64,000 bases of DNA, taken from positions 17,971 to 81,970 of the forward strand of contig JAGVSJ010000006.1 in the NCBI GenBank assembly GCA_019720975.1. Direction: 5' to 3'. Each line of letters begins with the position of its first letter. Positions within the stretch are counted from its first letter, which is position 1. Position numbers and translations under genes: made by a program. This document shows, in pieces, positions 8,220 to 18,389 of this stretch. The notes beneath the pieces are model-generated. The model was given only the letters and a program-made list of their open reading frames with translations, ran no database searches and had not been told where the DNA came from. The stretch is from Candidatus Sysuiplasma superficiale (lineage in GTDB: Archaea > Thermoplasmatota > Thermoplasmata > Sysuiplasmatales > Sysuiplasmataceae).

Positions 8220-9206
8220 TCAGAGACGCCAGTGAGATGAAAATATGTCGAGCGAAGACCTGACCCATCCTATACCCACTCCTTTGCGGTCATGGACAAC
8301 GTCGAACCTTGTGTTATATGGTTCACCGCAGACTCCTGCTACCAGTCCGCACACCACGTCAGAAAGCGCGTCAGGATTATATCCGCCTTCAAGAACAATC
8401 GACAATGGCGGACCGAGGGACGCCAGTCTGGAAATGCACTTCACATAACCCCCCGTGGAAAGCGTTAATGATGCAAGCGGGTCGAGATAGTGCGCGTCAA
8501 TTCCCAGACTCACTATGATAACACCCGGCGAATACTGCCTGAGGACAGGCATTATCACTGAATCGAAGGCAAAATCAAAGGTACTGTCCCCCGAACCGGA
8601 AGGAAGTGGCAGATTCAGATTGAAGTATTCCCCCTCCCCACTTCCAATCTCCCTGGCTTCTCCGGTTCCAGGATAAATACCACTCTGATGGGTTGAGATA
8701 TAAAGGACGTTCCTTTCTCCGTAAAATATATCGCTCGTCCCATTGCCGTGATGGACATCTATGTCCACTATTGCGCATCTGGACTGACCGCAGTTTCTGG
8801 CAGCAACTGCAGCGTTATTGAAATAACAGAAACCTCCACCGTAGTCCTTTCCGGAATGGTGCCCGGGGGGTCTGATCAGCGCCATCACGCAACCGCCAGA
8901 CTCAATTGAATGGAGGGTAGATGAAATAGCACACCCTGCGGCCATTGCAGATATACTGTATGTTGAAGGATAAACCGGGGTTTCCTGGTCCAGATAGCGA
9001 ATCCTCCATTGTCTGATACCGTCGATGTAGGAATGAGAATGCACTGTTCCAAGCTGTTCCGCCGAAGCAGCGGAGCCCTTGAGAAATCTGAATGAAAGAG
9101 GGCTTTCCTCAAGCCCCTTCACAATTGAAATGAGTCTCGAAGGTGACTCAGGGTGCCCTGGAATATGCCTGTGCTCGAGGAACAATGGGTCATAATATAT
9201 GTCCAT
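8220..9206 (-). CDS. Histone deacetylase-family amidohydrolase (acetoin utilization/APAH-like)
   Basis: MDIYYDPLFLEHRHIPGHPESPSRL...RPPGHHSGKDYGGGFCYFNNAAVAARN...IVDIDVHHGNGTSDIFY...VSLGIDAHYLDPLASLTLSTGGY...LEGGYN. Start could be 9248. Confidence 0.93.
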   Translation of the reverse strand: MDIYYDPLFLEHRHIPGHPESPSRLISIVKGLEESPLSFRFLKGSAASAEQLGTVHSHSYIDGIRQWRIRYLDQETPVYPSTYSISAMAAGCAISSTLHSIESGGCVMALIRPPGHHSGKDYGGGFCYFNNAAVAARNCGQSRCAIVDIDVHHGNGTSDIFYGERNVLYISTHQSGIYPGTGEAREIGSGEGEYFNLNLPLPSGSGDSTFDFAFDSVIMPVLRQYSPGVIIVSLGIDAHYLDPLASLTLSTGGYVKCISRLASLGPPLSIVLEGGYNPDALSDVVCGLVAGVCGEPYNTRFDVVHDRKGVGIGWVRSSLDIFSSHWRL

Positions 9207-9292
9207 GTGATGCGCACTCCGGCTAAGGGGAGAAGGATGGGACTTCATACATCTTGTTCATCATGAAGGTCATCCCGCCGCTTTTCCTGAAC

Positions 9293-9901
9293 TCATTTTG
9301 AAACCCTGCGAAGTATTTCAATGTCATCCTGTGTATCAATATCCCTTAGCTGGACATCGTCAACTTCGATACACACCACACTACTTCTTGATGCCGCCAT
9401 GACCGCAGAACCACCTGTTTCTCCCTTCAGCCCGCGTAACAGCGGAAAGTACTCTGAAGGAAAGAGAGCGGGGTTTCTGAATCTGCCATTGACGCAGCAT
9501 GCGATTATCTTGCTCCTGTTCTTCATGTGCTCACACATGATTCTGCTGAGCAGCGGAGCAGTGACAAACGGCTGATCTGCGACCATCAGCAGAACAGCCC
9601 CGCTGTCTGCGCAGTATTCCAAACCCTTTCTGATCGATGATGAAATGCCTTCATCCCTCTGTTCGTTGATGACAACAATTACACTTTCAGGCAGCGATGC
9701 CCCTGAAAGGTGTTGTTCTGCAAATTCTCTGCTAGTGACAAAAACCACCTTCCTGCATCCTGCGGCCAGGCTCGCATCGATCGCTATCCTGAAAAGCGGC
9801 CTTCCGCAGAACAACTCTGACAGCTTATCCCTGCCCAACCTTGAGGATTTACCCGCAGCAAGGATCACAATGCTGACATCAGATGTGTGCCCGTCAAACA
9901 T
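9293..9901 (-). CDS. MobA/MocA-like nucleotidyltransferase (molybdenum cofactor cytidylyl/guanylyltransferase-like)
   Basis: VSIVILAAGKSSRLGRDKLSELFCGRPLF...VADQPFVTAPLL...CVNGRFRNPALFPSEYFPLLRGLKGETGG; next to molybdenum hydroxylase genes. Confidence 0.85.
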   Translation of the reverse strand: MFDGHTSDVSIVILAAGKSSRLGRDKLSELFCGRPLFRIAIDASLAAGCRKVVFVTSREFAEQHLSGASLPESVIVVINEQRDEGISSSIRKGLEYCADSGAVLLMVADQPFVTAPLLSRIMCEHMKNRSKIIACCVNGRFRNPALFPSEYFPLLRGLKGETGGSAVMAASRSSVVCIEVDDVQLRDIDTQDDIEILRRVSK

Positions 9902-9908
9902 CTGGGCA

Positions 9909-10346
9909 TCACTTCTCGAATGCTTTTCTGAATGATTCTACAAGCTGTGCTATATATTTCTCTGATGCATTCTGCACCATTCTGCTGCCCATAGTGGCTG
10001 CAAGTCCACCGATTGTCACATCTGCGCTCCACTTTACCCTGGAACGGCCCTGTTCTTCAGAAATGTCGCAGTAGCCGTGGAAATCGACGGAACTTCCAGA
10101 TCCAGAGCCGTTTCCCTGTATCTCGGCGTGTGACTTAGGTATCCTGTTAAGTATCCTCATCCTGAGATTGAACCTGCCCTTTATGAATGAGAGACCAACC
10201 CTGACTGTCATTCTTATATCCCCTGACTCTGTGACTTCCATATTTTCAACATCCGGGACAAGCGAGGCCATTCTGTGGGCGTCGGTCAGGAAATCAAAGA
10301 CACTGCCAGCATCCGCCTTCACCTCAAATTCGCCAGTAAATTTCAT
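9909..10346 (-). CDS. coxG: CoxG-like SRPBCC protein
   Basis: MKFTGEFEVKADAGSVFDFLTDAHRMASLVPDVENMEVTESGD...; genomic context with cox genes. Confidence 0.85.
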   Translation of the reverse strand: MKFTGEFEVKADAGSVFDFLTDAHRMASLVPDVENMEVTESGDIRMTVRVGLSFIKGRFNLRMRILNRIPKSHAEIQGNGSGSGSSVDFHGYCDISEEQGRSRVKWSADVTIGGLAATMGSRMVQNASEKYIAQLVESFRKAFEK

Positions 10347-10461
10347 GTTCTTACCGGGTCGTAGAAGCTGTGTTTGAAAATATATGTTTTGTATTCAGAG
10401 CTGCGTGACAGAGTCCATACAGAAATCGTTTCCATTGCGAAACGATTTATAAGACGCATGT

Positions 10462-11298
10462 TTGATCACTCAGGGAATGAAGAATCTGGACTTCATCAGG
10501 AAAATGAACGAGCTGACACAGGAAGGAGTCCCGTTTGCTGTAGCCACTGTGGTTAGAATAGAGGGTTCTTCGCTTGGAAAGCCGGGATTCAAGGCGATAG
10601 TCTCCGGAGAAAATGTCCTGTTCGGTAGCCTTGGAGGTGTATGTCCTGAAGCAGTTATTGTTACAACTGCAGAAGATGCGATAAAAAGCAACAAGCCGAA
10701 ACTTGTGAGGATCCACCTTGAAGAGGCCGGGAAGGCCATTGAGGGGATGGCAAGGGCGGAAAGTGAGGACGATATTTATGTGGAAACATTCTGCGGCGGG
10801 ATGATGGAAGTGTACGTGGAACCGTTCAGGCCGGCCGAAAGGCTCGTAATAATTGGTCAGGGAGGCAAGGATGATGTCGAAGATGCCCTAGTCAGGCTTG
10901 GCCGTCTTCTTGACTTTGAAGTGCTGGTGATTGACAGAACGCCAGTGCTTAGCGAGAAGCCTGACGCAATACTGAAGGACGTAAAGGACGATCTGTCCAA
11001 TTTTGAATCAAGGGAGAGCGATTATGTGGTCCTTCTAACGAAGGGCGCATATGACATACCTGCACTCAAGGGGCTTTCGGAAAGAAATGTCAGATATATC
11101 GGCATGCTCGCCAGCAGGAAGAGGATAAAGGAGGATTTCGAGCAGCTGAGGTCACTTGGAGTCGGAGAGAATTTCCTCGAACGCATACATTCCCCAATAG
11201 GGCTGGACATAGGTGCAGTTTCGCCTGAAGAGATTGCTTTGAGCATTGCAGCCGAGATTGTAAGCGTGAGAAGGAACAGAGGAAGGCCGCAGAAATGA
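10462..11298 (+). CDS. XdhC/CoxI family protein
   Basis: GVPFAVATVVRIEGSSLGKPGFKAIVSGENVLFGSLGGVCPEAVI...LGRLLDFEVLVIDRTP...YIGMLASRKRIKEDFEQL...IHSPIGLDIGAVSPEEIALSIAAEIV. Confidence 0.92.
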   Translation: MITQGMKNLDFIRKMNELTQEGVPFAVATVVRIEGSSLGKPGFKAIVSGENVLFGSLGGVCPEAVIVTTAEDAIKSNKPKLVRIHLEEAGKAIEGMARAESEDDIYVETFCGGMMEVYVEPFRPAERLVIIGQGGKDDVEDALVRLGRLLDFEVLVIDRTPVLSEKPDAILKDVKDDLSNFESRESDYVVLLTKGAYDIPALKGLSERNVRYIGMLASRKRIKEDFEQLRSLGVGENFLERIHSPIGLDIGAVSPEEIALSIAAEIVSVRRNRGRPQK

Positions 11299-11422
11299 GG
11301 CCGATGCCGGTCCGCTGCACCCGCCTTAACGCTTTCACGGATGAATATCAGCTCTGTTTCCGGAAGTCAGTGCGGCTCTAGTTAAATTTATCTTAAATAT
11401 CAGTGCATTATTTCCATAACTC

Positions 11423-12301
11423 ATGACACCTAGCAGATTCACATATCATGCCCCGGGTAACCTTGTGAATGCGCTCAGACTTGTTGCAGAATCAGGTGAC
11501 GAAGCGAAGGTGCTGGCGGGAGGACAGAGCCTGATACCGCTTATGAAGCTCAGATTTGCTTCGTTTCCGACTATTATTGATCTTTCAGGAGTGAAAGAGC
11601 TTCACTATATCAGTGTGGAAGGAGGTTCGCTGAGACTCGGTGCCATGACTACAACAGGTGAGGTAGAGAAATCAGGCGCAATACCGGATACACTCGGCGC
11701 TCTGAAGGATGCCGTTTCTCATATCGCCGATCCATTGGTCAGGAATATGGGTACAGTGGGAGGTAACGTCTGCCACGCTGATCCCGGAAATGATCTTCCG
11801 GCCGTTATGATCGCGCTCTCGGCGATGTTCGTTCTGAAGCGCGAAAGAGGGGAAAGAAGGGTGGCGGCAAGGGATTTTTTCATCGATTCCTTCACCACAG
11901 CAATAAAGAGCGGTGAACTTCTCACAGAGATTCTCATTCCTCTACCTGAAGGAAACACAGGCAGCTCTTACCTGAAACAGAAGAGACGCGCCGGAGACTA
12001 TTCGATTGCAGGTGTTGCGTCGTCACTGACGCTGGATGCCAAGGGAAAGATAGCACATGCTGCCGTTGCACTGACTTCCCTTGGCCCGAAGGTTATCGTT
12101 GCCGCAGAAACTGAAAAATTCCTGCTAGGGAAGAAACCAGAGATATCAGTTGCGGAAGAGGCTGGCAGTGTTGCAGCGGGGGAGGCGCAGCCTTCCGATG
12201 ACTTTTATGGTACCGCGGAATTCAAATTGAACGTGCTTAGGAGATTGATGCAGGAATCGATAATTCTTTCAGCAAAGAGAGCTTCGGCAGGAGTTGGGTG
12301 A
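11423..12301 (+). CDS. coxM: Molybdenum hydroxylase FAD-binding medium subunit (CoxM-like)
   Basis: [52 protein letters not shown]...[21 protein letters not shown]. Confidence 0.94.
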   Translation: MTPSRFTYHAPGNLVNALRLVAESGDEAKVLAGGQSLIPLMKLRFASFPTIIDLSGVKELHYISVEGGSLRLGAMTTTGEVEKSGAIPDTLGALKDAVSHIADPLVRNMGTVGGNVCHADPGNDLPAVMIALSAMFVLKRERGERRVAARDFFIDSFTTAIKSGELLTEILIPLPEGNTGSSYLKQKRRAGDYSIAGVASSLTLDAKGKIAHAAVALTSLGPKVIVAAETEKFLLGKKPEISVAEEAGSVAAGEAQPSDDFYGTAEFKLNVLRRLMQESIILSAKRASAGVG

Positions 12302-12801
12302 AGATGGATGAGGTAAATGTCAGAATCGACGTAAACGGCGTAAACAGAGAGGAGAAAATTGAGCCCAGGACGCTGCTTGTCCATTTCCTGAGGGAGAATC
12401 TGGGCCTGACAGGAACACACATAGGATGCGATACGTCAAACTGTGGCGCTTGCACTGTACTCCTTGACGGAAAGGCGGTTAAATCCTGTACCGTCCTTGC
12501 CGTCCAGGCCAACGGAAGGAAGGTTCTGACCATCGAGGGTCTCGGCAAGGGAGGTCTCCATCCGATACAGAAGGCTTTTCTGGAGAAACAGGCGCTGCAG
12601 TGCGGCTACTGTACGCCTGGCATGATAATGAGTGCATACTGGCTTTTGAGTGAGAACCCCAGCCCGGATGAGGAGCAGGTGAAAAGAGGGATAAGCGGTA
12701 ACCTGTGCCGGTGCACAGGCTACAGAAGCATAATAGAGGCGATAATGCTCGCTTCAAAGGAGATGAGTGCTGGAAGGACGCACGGAAGGGATGGAAGGTG
12801 A
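12298..12801 (+). CDS. coxS: Molybdenum hydroxylase [2Fe-2S] small subunit (CoxS-like)
   Basis: [30 protein letters not shown]...[17 protein letters not shown]...[16 protein letters not shown]; overlaps coxM by 4 nt. Confidence 0.95.
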   Translation: MKMDEVNVRIDVNGVNREEKIEPRTLLVHFLRENLGLTGTHIGCDTSNCGACTVLLDGKAVKSCTVLAVQANGRKVLTIEGLGKGGLHPIQKAFLEKQALQCGYCTPGMIMSAYWLLSENPSPDEEQVKRGISGNLCRCTGYRSIIEAIMLASKEMSAGRTHGRDGR

Positions 12802-12802
12802 A

Positions 12803-14812
12803 ATGATGTCGGCTATTGACGGTTTTGTCACAGGTCAGGGACGTTACGTCGATGACATAAAGCTTCCTGGAATGATGAGGATGTATGTTGTCCGTAGCCC
12901 TTATGCGAGAGCTAGAATACTGAAAATAGAGGGTGGACTCAACGGACATGAGGTTCGTGGGTCAATGAGTTCGGTGGGAGAAGGGGCAACAGAAGGATCG
13001 ATGGAGCTTCAGGAACCTGTACTTTCCACCAGTACTGTAAACTATGTGGGACAGCCGGTCGCGGCCGTCTTTGGCGACAATCTGTACGAAGCTGAAGATC
13101 GTGCGGAGACGGTCGAGGTTGAGTATGAGCCGCTGAAACCTGTAATCTCAATTAAGGAGGCTTTGGAGTCAGAGCCTATACACAGATCTGCAAAGACAAA
13201 CATAATGTCTGACACGTGGCTTGGAAAGGACTTTGAAATCGATGCACCGGTAGTGCTTGAGGACAGATTTGTGAACAGAAGGGTCGCGACAAATCCTATC
13301 GAAACCAGAGGCATTGTGGCGGACTATTCCGGTGATAAGCTCACTGTCTGGATATCGACACAATCCGTACACAGCATAAAGGAGGGGTTATGCGAAGCCA
13401 TGGGGCTGCAGCCCCAGAAGGTCAGGGTAATCCAGACCGATACAGGAGGTGCGTTTGGTCTGAAGGGAGCCCTGTATCCTGAGTACGTGATAGCAGCCTT
13501 TGCCGCCATGAAATTCAGAAAACCTGTGAAGTGGATTGAGACAAGGAGGGAACATCTTTCAGCAAGCCATCCAGGCAGAGGAGCTGAGGGAAGGATGAAA
13601 CTCTTTGCCGACAGACAGGGAAAGATACTGGGATTGAAAGGGGAGGTGATAGTTGACGGGGGTGCATATTCCGGAGGCATGGGTGAATTCGCCCCGGGAT
13701 TCATAGGCTATCAGCTCACAGGGCCGTACGCAATACAGAATGCACATGTCCGTGCGATGTCTGTTTTTACCAACAAACCGCCTCACGGACCGTATAGAGG
13801 AGCCGGCCGCCCTGAGGCTGCTTTCTTCATCGAAAGGATGATGGACATGCTGGCAGACGAACTGGGTATTGATGCAGCAGAACTCAGGCTGAAAAATGCA
13901 ACAACAGAATCTTTCAGATCGCCTCTCGGAATGAAGATCGATGCATCACATGATTTCATAGCAAAATCCATAGAGGAGCTGGAGTACAGGAAGCTTTCAA
14001 GGGAGAAGAAGGCGGGCTTCGCATGCTTTGTACTTGTCCCGGCGACGCAGCCAGGTGAAAGTGCAAGGATTGTCGTTAAGGAGGGGAAGATAAAGGTCTG
14101 GCTGGGGGGAAACACGCATGGACAGAGGCATGATATTTTTGTAAAGAAACTGCTGAATGAGGAACTTGGTGTTCCCGAAGATAAGGTTGAACTGGAACGT
14201 GGAGACACGGACATGCTCGAGGCTGGTGTTGGCGCATGGGGGAGCAGATCTGCAATGATGGCGGGAACGGCACTGATCATGGCTGCGAGGAAGATAAAGG
14301 ACCAGACAGAAAAGGAATTCGGGAAGTACTCACCTGAGCTACTTCTGGCCAACGAATACGATGAATATCACTTCGAGAAGTTCAGGGAATCGCTAAATTC
14401 TTTCGGAGCGAATCTCGCTACAGTAAGTATAGATCAATATGGAAACGTGAACGTTGATGAATGTCGCAGTTACTATGATGTCGGGAATGCGCTCAGCAGG
14501 GAATCTGTGATCGGCCAGATAACAGGCGGATGTCTGCAGGGCATCGGACAGGCACTTTATGAAGAGGTGGCGTATAACGAAGACGGTCAGCTTCTCACGT
14601 CGAGCATATCAGATGCAGGTGTCCAGTCTGCGCTAACTCTACCGAGGTTTGTAATCAGGATTGCAGAGAACAGGTCGAGGCTCCCCCATGGAGCAAAGGG
14701 CCTCGGAGAGAGTCCGACAATTGGAGTACCCAGCGCTGTTGCGAGAGCCATAGAACTTGCAAGTGGGAGAAGGATACGCGAAACACCTGTGAGGCCCGAA
14801 ATGATCGTTTGA
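12803..14812 (+). CDS. Molybdenum hydroxylase large subunit (CoxL/XdhA-like, compact form)
   Basis: VTGQGRYVDDIKLPGMMRMYVVRSPYARARI...PPHGPYRGAGRPEAAFFIERMMD...GAKGLGESPTIGVPSAVARAI. ATG at 12803 preferred over 12767, just after coxS stop. Confidence 0.9.
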   Translation: MMSAIDGFVTGQGRYVDDIKLPGMMRMYVVRSPYARARILKIEGGLNGHEVRGSMSSVGEGATEGSMELQEPVLSTSTVNYVGQPVAAVFGDNLYEAEDRAETVEVEYEPLKPVISIKEALESEPIHRSAKTNIMSDTWLGKDFEIDAPVVLEDRFVNRRVATNPIETRGIVADYSGDKLTVWISTQSVHSIKEGLCEAMGLQPQKVRVIQTDTGGAFGLKGALYPEYVIAAFAAMKFRKPVKWIETRREHLSASHPGRGAEGRMKLFADRQGKILGLKGEVIVDGGAYSGGMGEFAPGFIGYQLTGPYAIQNAHVRAMSVFTNKPPHGPYRGAGRPEAAFFIERMMDMLADELGIDAAELRLKNATTESFRSPLGMKIDASHDFIAKSIEELEYRKLSREKKAGFACFVLVPATQPGESARIVVKEGKIKVWLGGNTHGQRHDIFVKKLLNEELGVPEDKVELERGDTDMLEAGVGAWGSRSAMMAGTALIMAARKIKDQTEKEFGKYSPELLLANEYDEYHFEKFRESLNSFGANLATVSIDQYGNVNVDECRSYYDVGNALSRESVIGQITGGCLQGIGQALYEEVAYNEDGQLLTSSISDAGVQSALTLPRFVIRIAENRSRLPHGAKGLGESPTIGVPSAVARAIELASGRRIRETPVRPEMIV

Positions 14813-14938
14813 CATGGTTTTGACTGTTCAGTATGTCTCACAGGATAGAGGGAAAATACTTCTGCATGGACAATGTTTATTCGATCCCTGTAAAATAATA
14901 CTTAAAAACATGAAAGGGACAGTAAGGCCCGATAAAGA

Positions 14939-16618
14939 TTGCAAAATCACTCCGAACTTAATTCATCACCCGGGCATGTTGGCCTTGATGAGAGATCCCG
15001 TCGAGTCGGTAAATTCTTCTATTCTGTGCTCTTCTCGATCTTCATCACACTGGAAGCAGCACTTGCACTTTTCATCATAAACTGGCATCATGCCGCATCC
15101 GTGGCTCTGTTTTTTGTCCTTTCGTTCATCTTCCTCATATCCTCCTACGGAACCGCGAGGCAGCTGGTATCGCTCGTCACAGGCTACAGGAGTCTTCCTT
15201 CCCTGCATAACGCACCGGCCGGAAAGCATGTGGCAATGCTTTATACAACGATGAACGATGTTGTTCCAGAGTGTCTCGATTCCATCTCTCAGACATATCC
15301 CTGTGACGTTTTCATACTTGATGACTCGACGGATGAGGCGAAGAAACGTGTTGTAGACACTATTGCTTCAGTGAAGGATTACAGAATAATAAGAAGGAGT
15401 GAAAGGAAAAGTTACAAGGCTGGTGCAATAAACAACTGGTTCATCAAGTTTGGGAGAGATTATGATTACATTGTGCTGCTCGACTCAGACTCTTATCTTC
15501 CGTCGGACTGGGTGGAGGAGGCACTGAAATTTGCCGAGCACCCGTCTAACGGTAACGTGGCCGTTTTCCAGGGCATGATAAACATATGGAATCTTGATAC
15601 ACGCTTCGTGACAGTTCAGGCCCCCATGTCAAGGATAGGGCAGTTCACCTGGGAGGAGAAGCTTGCCAATGAACTTGACGCCGTATTCTGTTACGGACAC
15701 AATGTGATGATAAGAATGGATGCACTCCGCCAGATTGAAGGTTTTGTTGAAGGGTATGTCTCTGAAGATTTTGCGACTGCGGTCAGCCTCTCTGAACTGG
15801 GCTGGAAAACAAGGTTTGTGCCACTTCACACGTATGAGGCAATGCCGGAAAACGTGAGGGGATTCATAAGAAGACAGAACAAATGGACGCGAGGGGCTAT
15901 GGAGTTCTTTACACTGAGCAGGAAAGGAATTTCCCGCGGAAAGAAATTTATTCTTCTGCAGACACCGCTTGGACACATAACAAACCTCCTGATGCCCGTC
16001 GGAATGTTCCTTACCATCTACGGTTTCTCGTCCACCAAATCCGGGGCTTCGGGTTTCATCTCGTCATTTATTTCCAATCCGCTTCAGACCTACTGGTCTG
16101 TTCCGATACTGCGTTTTGTACTGCTCTCAGCAATTTTCTTTTCAGCCATATCAGCGGCTGTCCGTTTCAGAACAGGAATAGGGTATGTCGCAAACCTCAG
16201 GTACAGGCTGTTGAGTGCTGCAATCAGCTCAATATCCATCCCCTATGAGATTAAAAGCATGCTTTCCTACATAGTCACCGGACTGAAGAATATACCGGTC
16301 ACACCCAAGAACGAGGATGTGTTGAGCTTCAGGGAGGTGTTGTCTATTTCCAGATATTCCCTGATTATTGAAGTTGCACTTTTTGCGGGCATAGTGTACG
16401 TGAACCCTCTGGGTGGTGTATTCAATCTTACCTGGTTGATACCCATGATGGTGGCTCCGGTTGTAATCACAAGGATGAGCCGCAAGGAGCAAACGCATCC
16501 ACTTGCCAATGAGATGAGCGCCAGAAAATCCACATGCCTCTATCCAGATCCCGCAGGCGTTCATAGGTCACTCGCGCACCCGCTCAGCACACACGATCCG
16601 GCGGGGACACGGAACTGA
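14939..16618 (+). CDS. Membrane glycosyltransferase family 2 (cellulose-synthase-like)
   Basis: YTTMNDVVPECLDSISQTYPCDVFILDDSTDE...IVLLDSDSYLPSDWVEE...YVSEDFATAVSLSELGWKTRFVPL...RRQNKWTRGAMEF, multiple TM helices. Start codon uncertain. Confidence 0.88.
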   Translation: MQNHSELNSSPGHVGLDERSRRVGKFFYSVLFSIFITLEAALALFIINWHHAASVALFFVLSFIFLISSYGTARQLVSLVTGYRSLPSLHNAPAGKHVAMLYTTMNDVVPECLDSISQTYPCDVFILDDSTDEAKKRVVDTIASVKDYRIIRRSERKSYKAGAINNWFIKFGRDYDYIVLLDSDSYLPSDWVEEALKFAEHPSNGNVAVFQGMINIWNLDTRFVTVQAPMSRIGQFTWEEKLANELDAVFCYGHNVMIRMDALRQIEGFVEGYVSEDFATAVSLSELGWKTRFVPLHTYEAMPENVRGFIRRQNKWTRGAMEFFTLSRKGISRGKKFILLQTPLGHITNLLMPVGMFLTIYGFSSTKSGASGFISSFISNPLQTYWSVPILRFVLLSAIFFSAISAAVRFRTGIGYVANLRYRLLSAAISSISIPYEIKSMLSYIVTGLKNIPVTPKNEDVLSFREVLSISRYSLIIEVALFAGIVYVNPLGGVFNLTWLIPMMVAPVVITRMSRKEQTHPLANEMSARKSTCLYPDPAGVHRSLAHPLSTHDPAGTRN

Positions 16619-16947
16619 CCGTGTACTGACTGGAATGGACAGAGGAAGTGGAATGAAACGTATACTCCCAATGCATCTACTGAACCGAATAAAGGCCTGC
16701 GGAGCAGTTTCAAACCATATTTCAAACGGTGTATTTGCACGATGAGGGCGAGGCCGGACCCACTAATGATGATGAAGGGCGCACTGAGAACCTTGCTGAC
16801 CTCACCATACACCCCTTTACAGAAAGGCAAGTGCATCATTTATCATGATTTCAAGAATTTTGGTTGACAGATACGTGACCGCAAAAGATAGATAAAGAAT
16901 TGACAATTTCACTGCATCTGTCAGACATAAGGAGGAAGTGAAGTGGA

Positions 16948-17940
16948 TTGCGTGGAAGCAGCCGAATGATCATGTCCAGAACTCCTCTCCGTATAAGCTT
17001 TCTCGGTGGAGGAACGGATTTGCGTGAATATTACATATCCCGAGGCGGTGCTGTAGTATCGGCTTCCATAGACAGATATATACACATAATTGTGAACAGG
17101 AAATTCGATGAAAAAATCAGAGTTTCATACTCGAAAACAGAAATAGTTGAATCGGTCGACGAACTGAAACATCCACTTGTCAGGGAAGCGCTGAAGATGC
17201 TTGGCATTGATAAAGGTGTCGAGATTGTGAGTATTTCCGACATACCTTCAGAGGGCACCGGCCTTGGTTCATCCAGCAGCTTTACGGTTGGCCTTCTCAA
17301 TGCACTCCACGCTTGGATAGGTGAACATTCACCTGCAAGGCAGCTCGCAGAGGAAGCCTGCAGAATAGAAAGGGAAATAGTAAGAGATCCCGGAGGAATG
17401 CAGGACCAGTATATTGCAGCCTTCGGTGGATTGCGCCTCTTTGAGTTCATGCCAAACGGATCCGTCCATGCAAATCATGTTCTGATGAGCGACGAAGGGA
17501 GAAGGATGCTGGATGAGAGCCTGATGCTCTTTTACACGGGGATCACCAGAAGCTCATCATCCATTTTGACGGACCAGATACGGGGCATAGAGGGGAAAAT
17601 CGAAAACTACGACAGAATGAAGAAGATGGCATACAGATGCGCAGAACTCCTTGAAAAGATGGATATTGAGGGTGTGGGTGGCCTGCTGGATGAGGGATGG
17701 AACATCAAAAAGTCCCTCAGCAACGGCATTTCTAACGGCAGGATAGACGAATTCTATGAGAGGGCAAAAAGGGCAGGGGCCTACGGCGGAAAGATTACTG
17801 GTGCCGGAGGTGGCGGCTTTCTGCTGCTTCTTGTGGATCCGGCAAAGAGACATGCTGTCTCCAGTGAGCTGTCGGAGCTCAAGCAGGAGCTTATTTCAAT
17901 CGATGCGCTTGGCAGCAGGATAGTCTATGTGGGCGACTGA
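16948..17940 (+). CDS. GHMP-family sugar kinase (HddA/D-glycero-D-manno-heptose 7-phosphate kinase-like)
   Basis: MIMSRTPLRISFLGGGTDLREYYISRGGAVVSASIDRYIHI...PSEGTGLGSSSSFTVGLLNAL...ITGAGGGGFLLLLV. Start may be the internal ATG (16966 or 16975). Confidence 0.9.
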   Translation: MRGSSRMIMSRTPLRISFLGGGTDLREYYISRGGAVVSASIDRYIHIIVNRKFDEKIRVSYSKTEIVESVDELKHPLVREALKMLGIDKGVEIVSISDIPSEGTGLGSSSSFTVGLLNALHAWIGEHSPARQLAEEACRIEREIVRDPGGMQDQYIAAFGGLRLFEFMPNGSVHANHVLMSDEGRRMLDESLMLFYTGITRSSSSILTDQIRGIEGKIENYDRMKKMAYRCAELLEKMDIEGVGGLLDEGWNIKKSLSNGISNGRIDEFYERAKRAGAYGGKITGAGGGGFLLLLVDPAKRHAVSSELSELKQELISIDALGSRIVYVGD

Positions 17941-18389
17941 GCAATGATGGTGCCATTGCCAGCTGCGGTGGCTGCGGGCTGAAATGGGCTGTCTTGGATC
18001 TCAAGGGCAATTGAGTGAGGAGGACACTGATGGTGTTGCTCCATTGGCCGGTGAGTTTTTCGCATAATCAATGAGACTGGCAACGGCAATTAGCTCACAT
18101 TTGCAGTTGACTACATGGAGCATCATCTCCTTCTCTGCACCATTGCCGTTAACGATGAGGAGTTTTACATGACGGACGCGTACAACGTAATGCGGTGCTG
18201 ACACATCACATACGCTGAGCATGGAATAGAAGGTGAGAAGAATTGGCTTGTGACTTTGCCAGGAAGACCGTAAGATGTGGACAATTAAATACATGGTCTG
18301 ACTATGCGATCGAAGTCATCGGTAAAGCACGCTCTGCTGATGCCCTCATGCGGCAGCTTTGATGGCTGACCTGTAGATGGAGATGCCTG

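Noticed and set aside
12767-12802. Upstream start of the CoxL-like ORF overlapping coxS
   Set aside because: The ATG at 12803 immediately after the coxS stop with a GGAAGGTGA-like SD is more plausible.
18001-18294. 97-aa minus-strand ORF in the intergenic gap
   Set aside because: No family resemblance, no clear ribosome binding site seen, and composition like random sequence.
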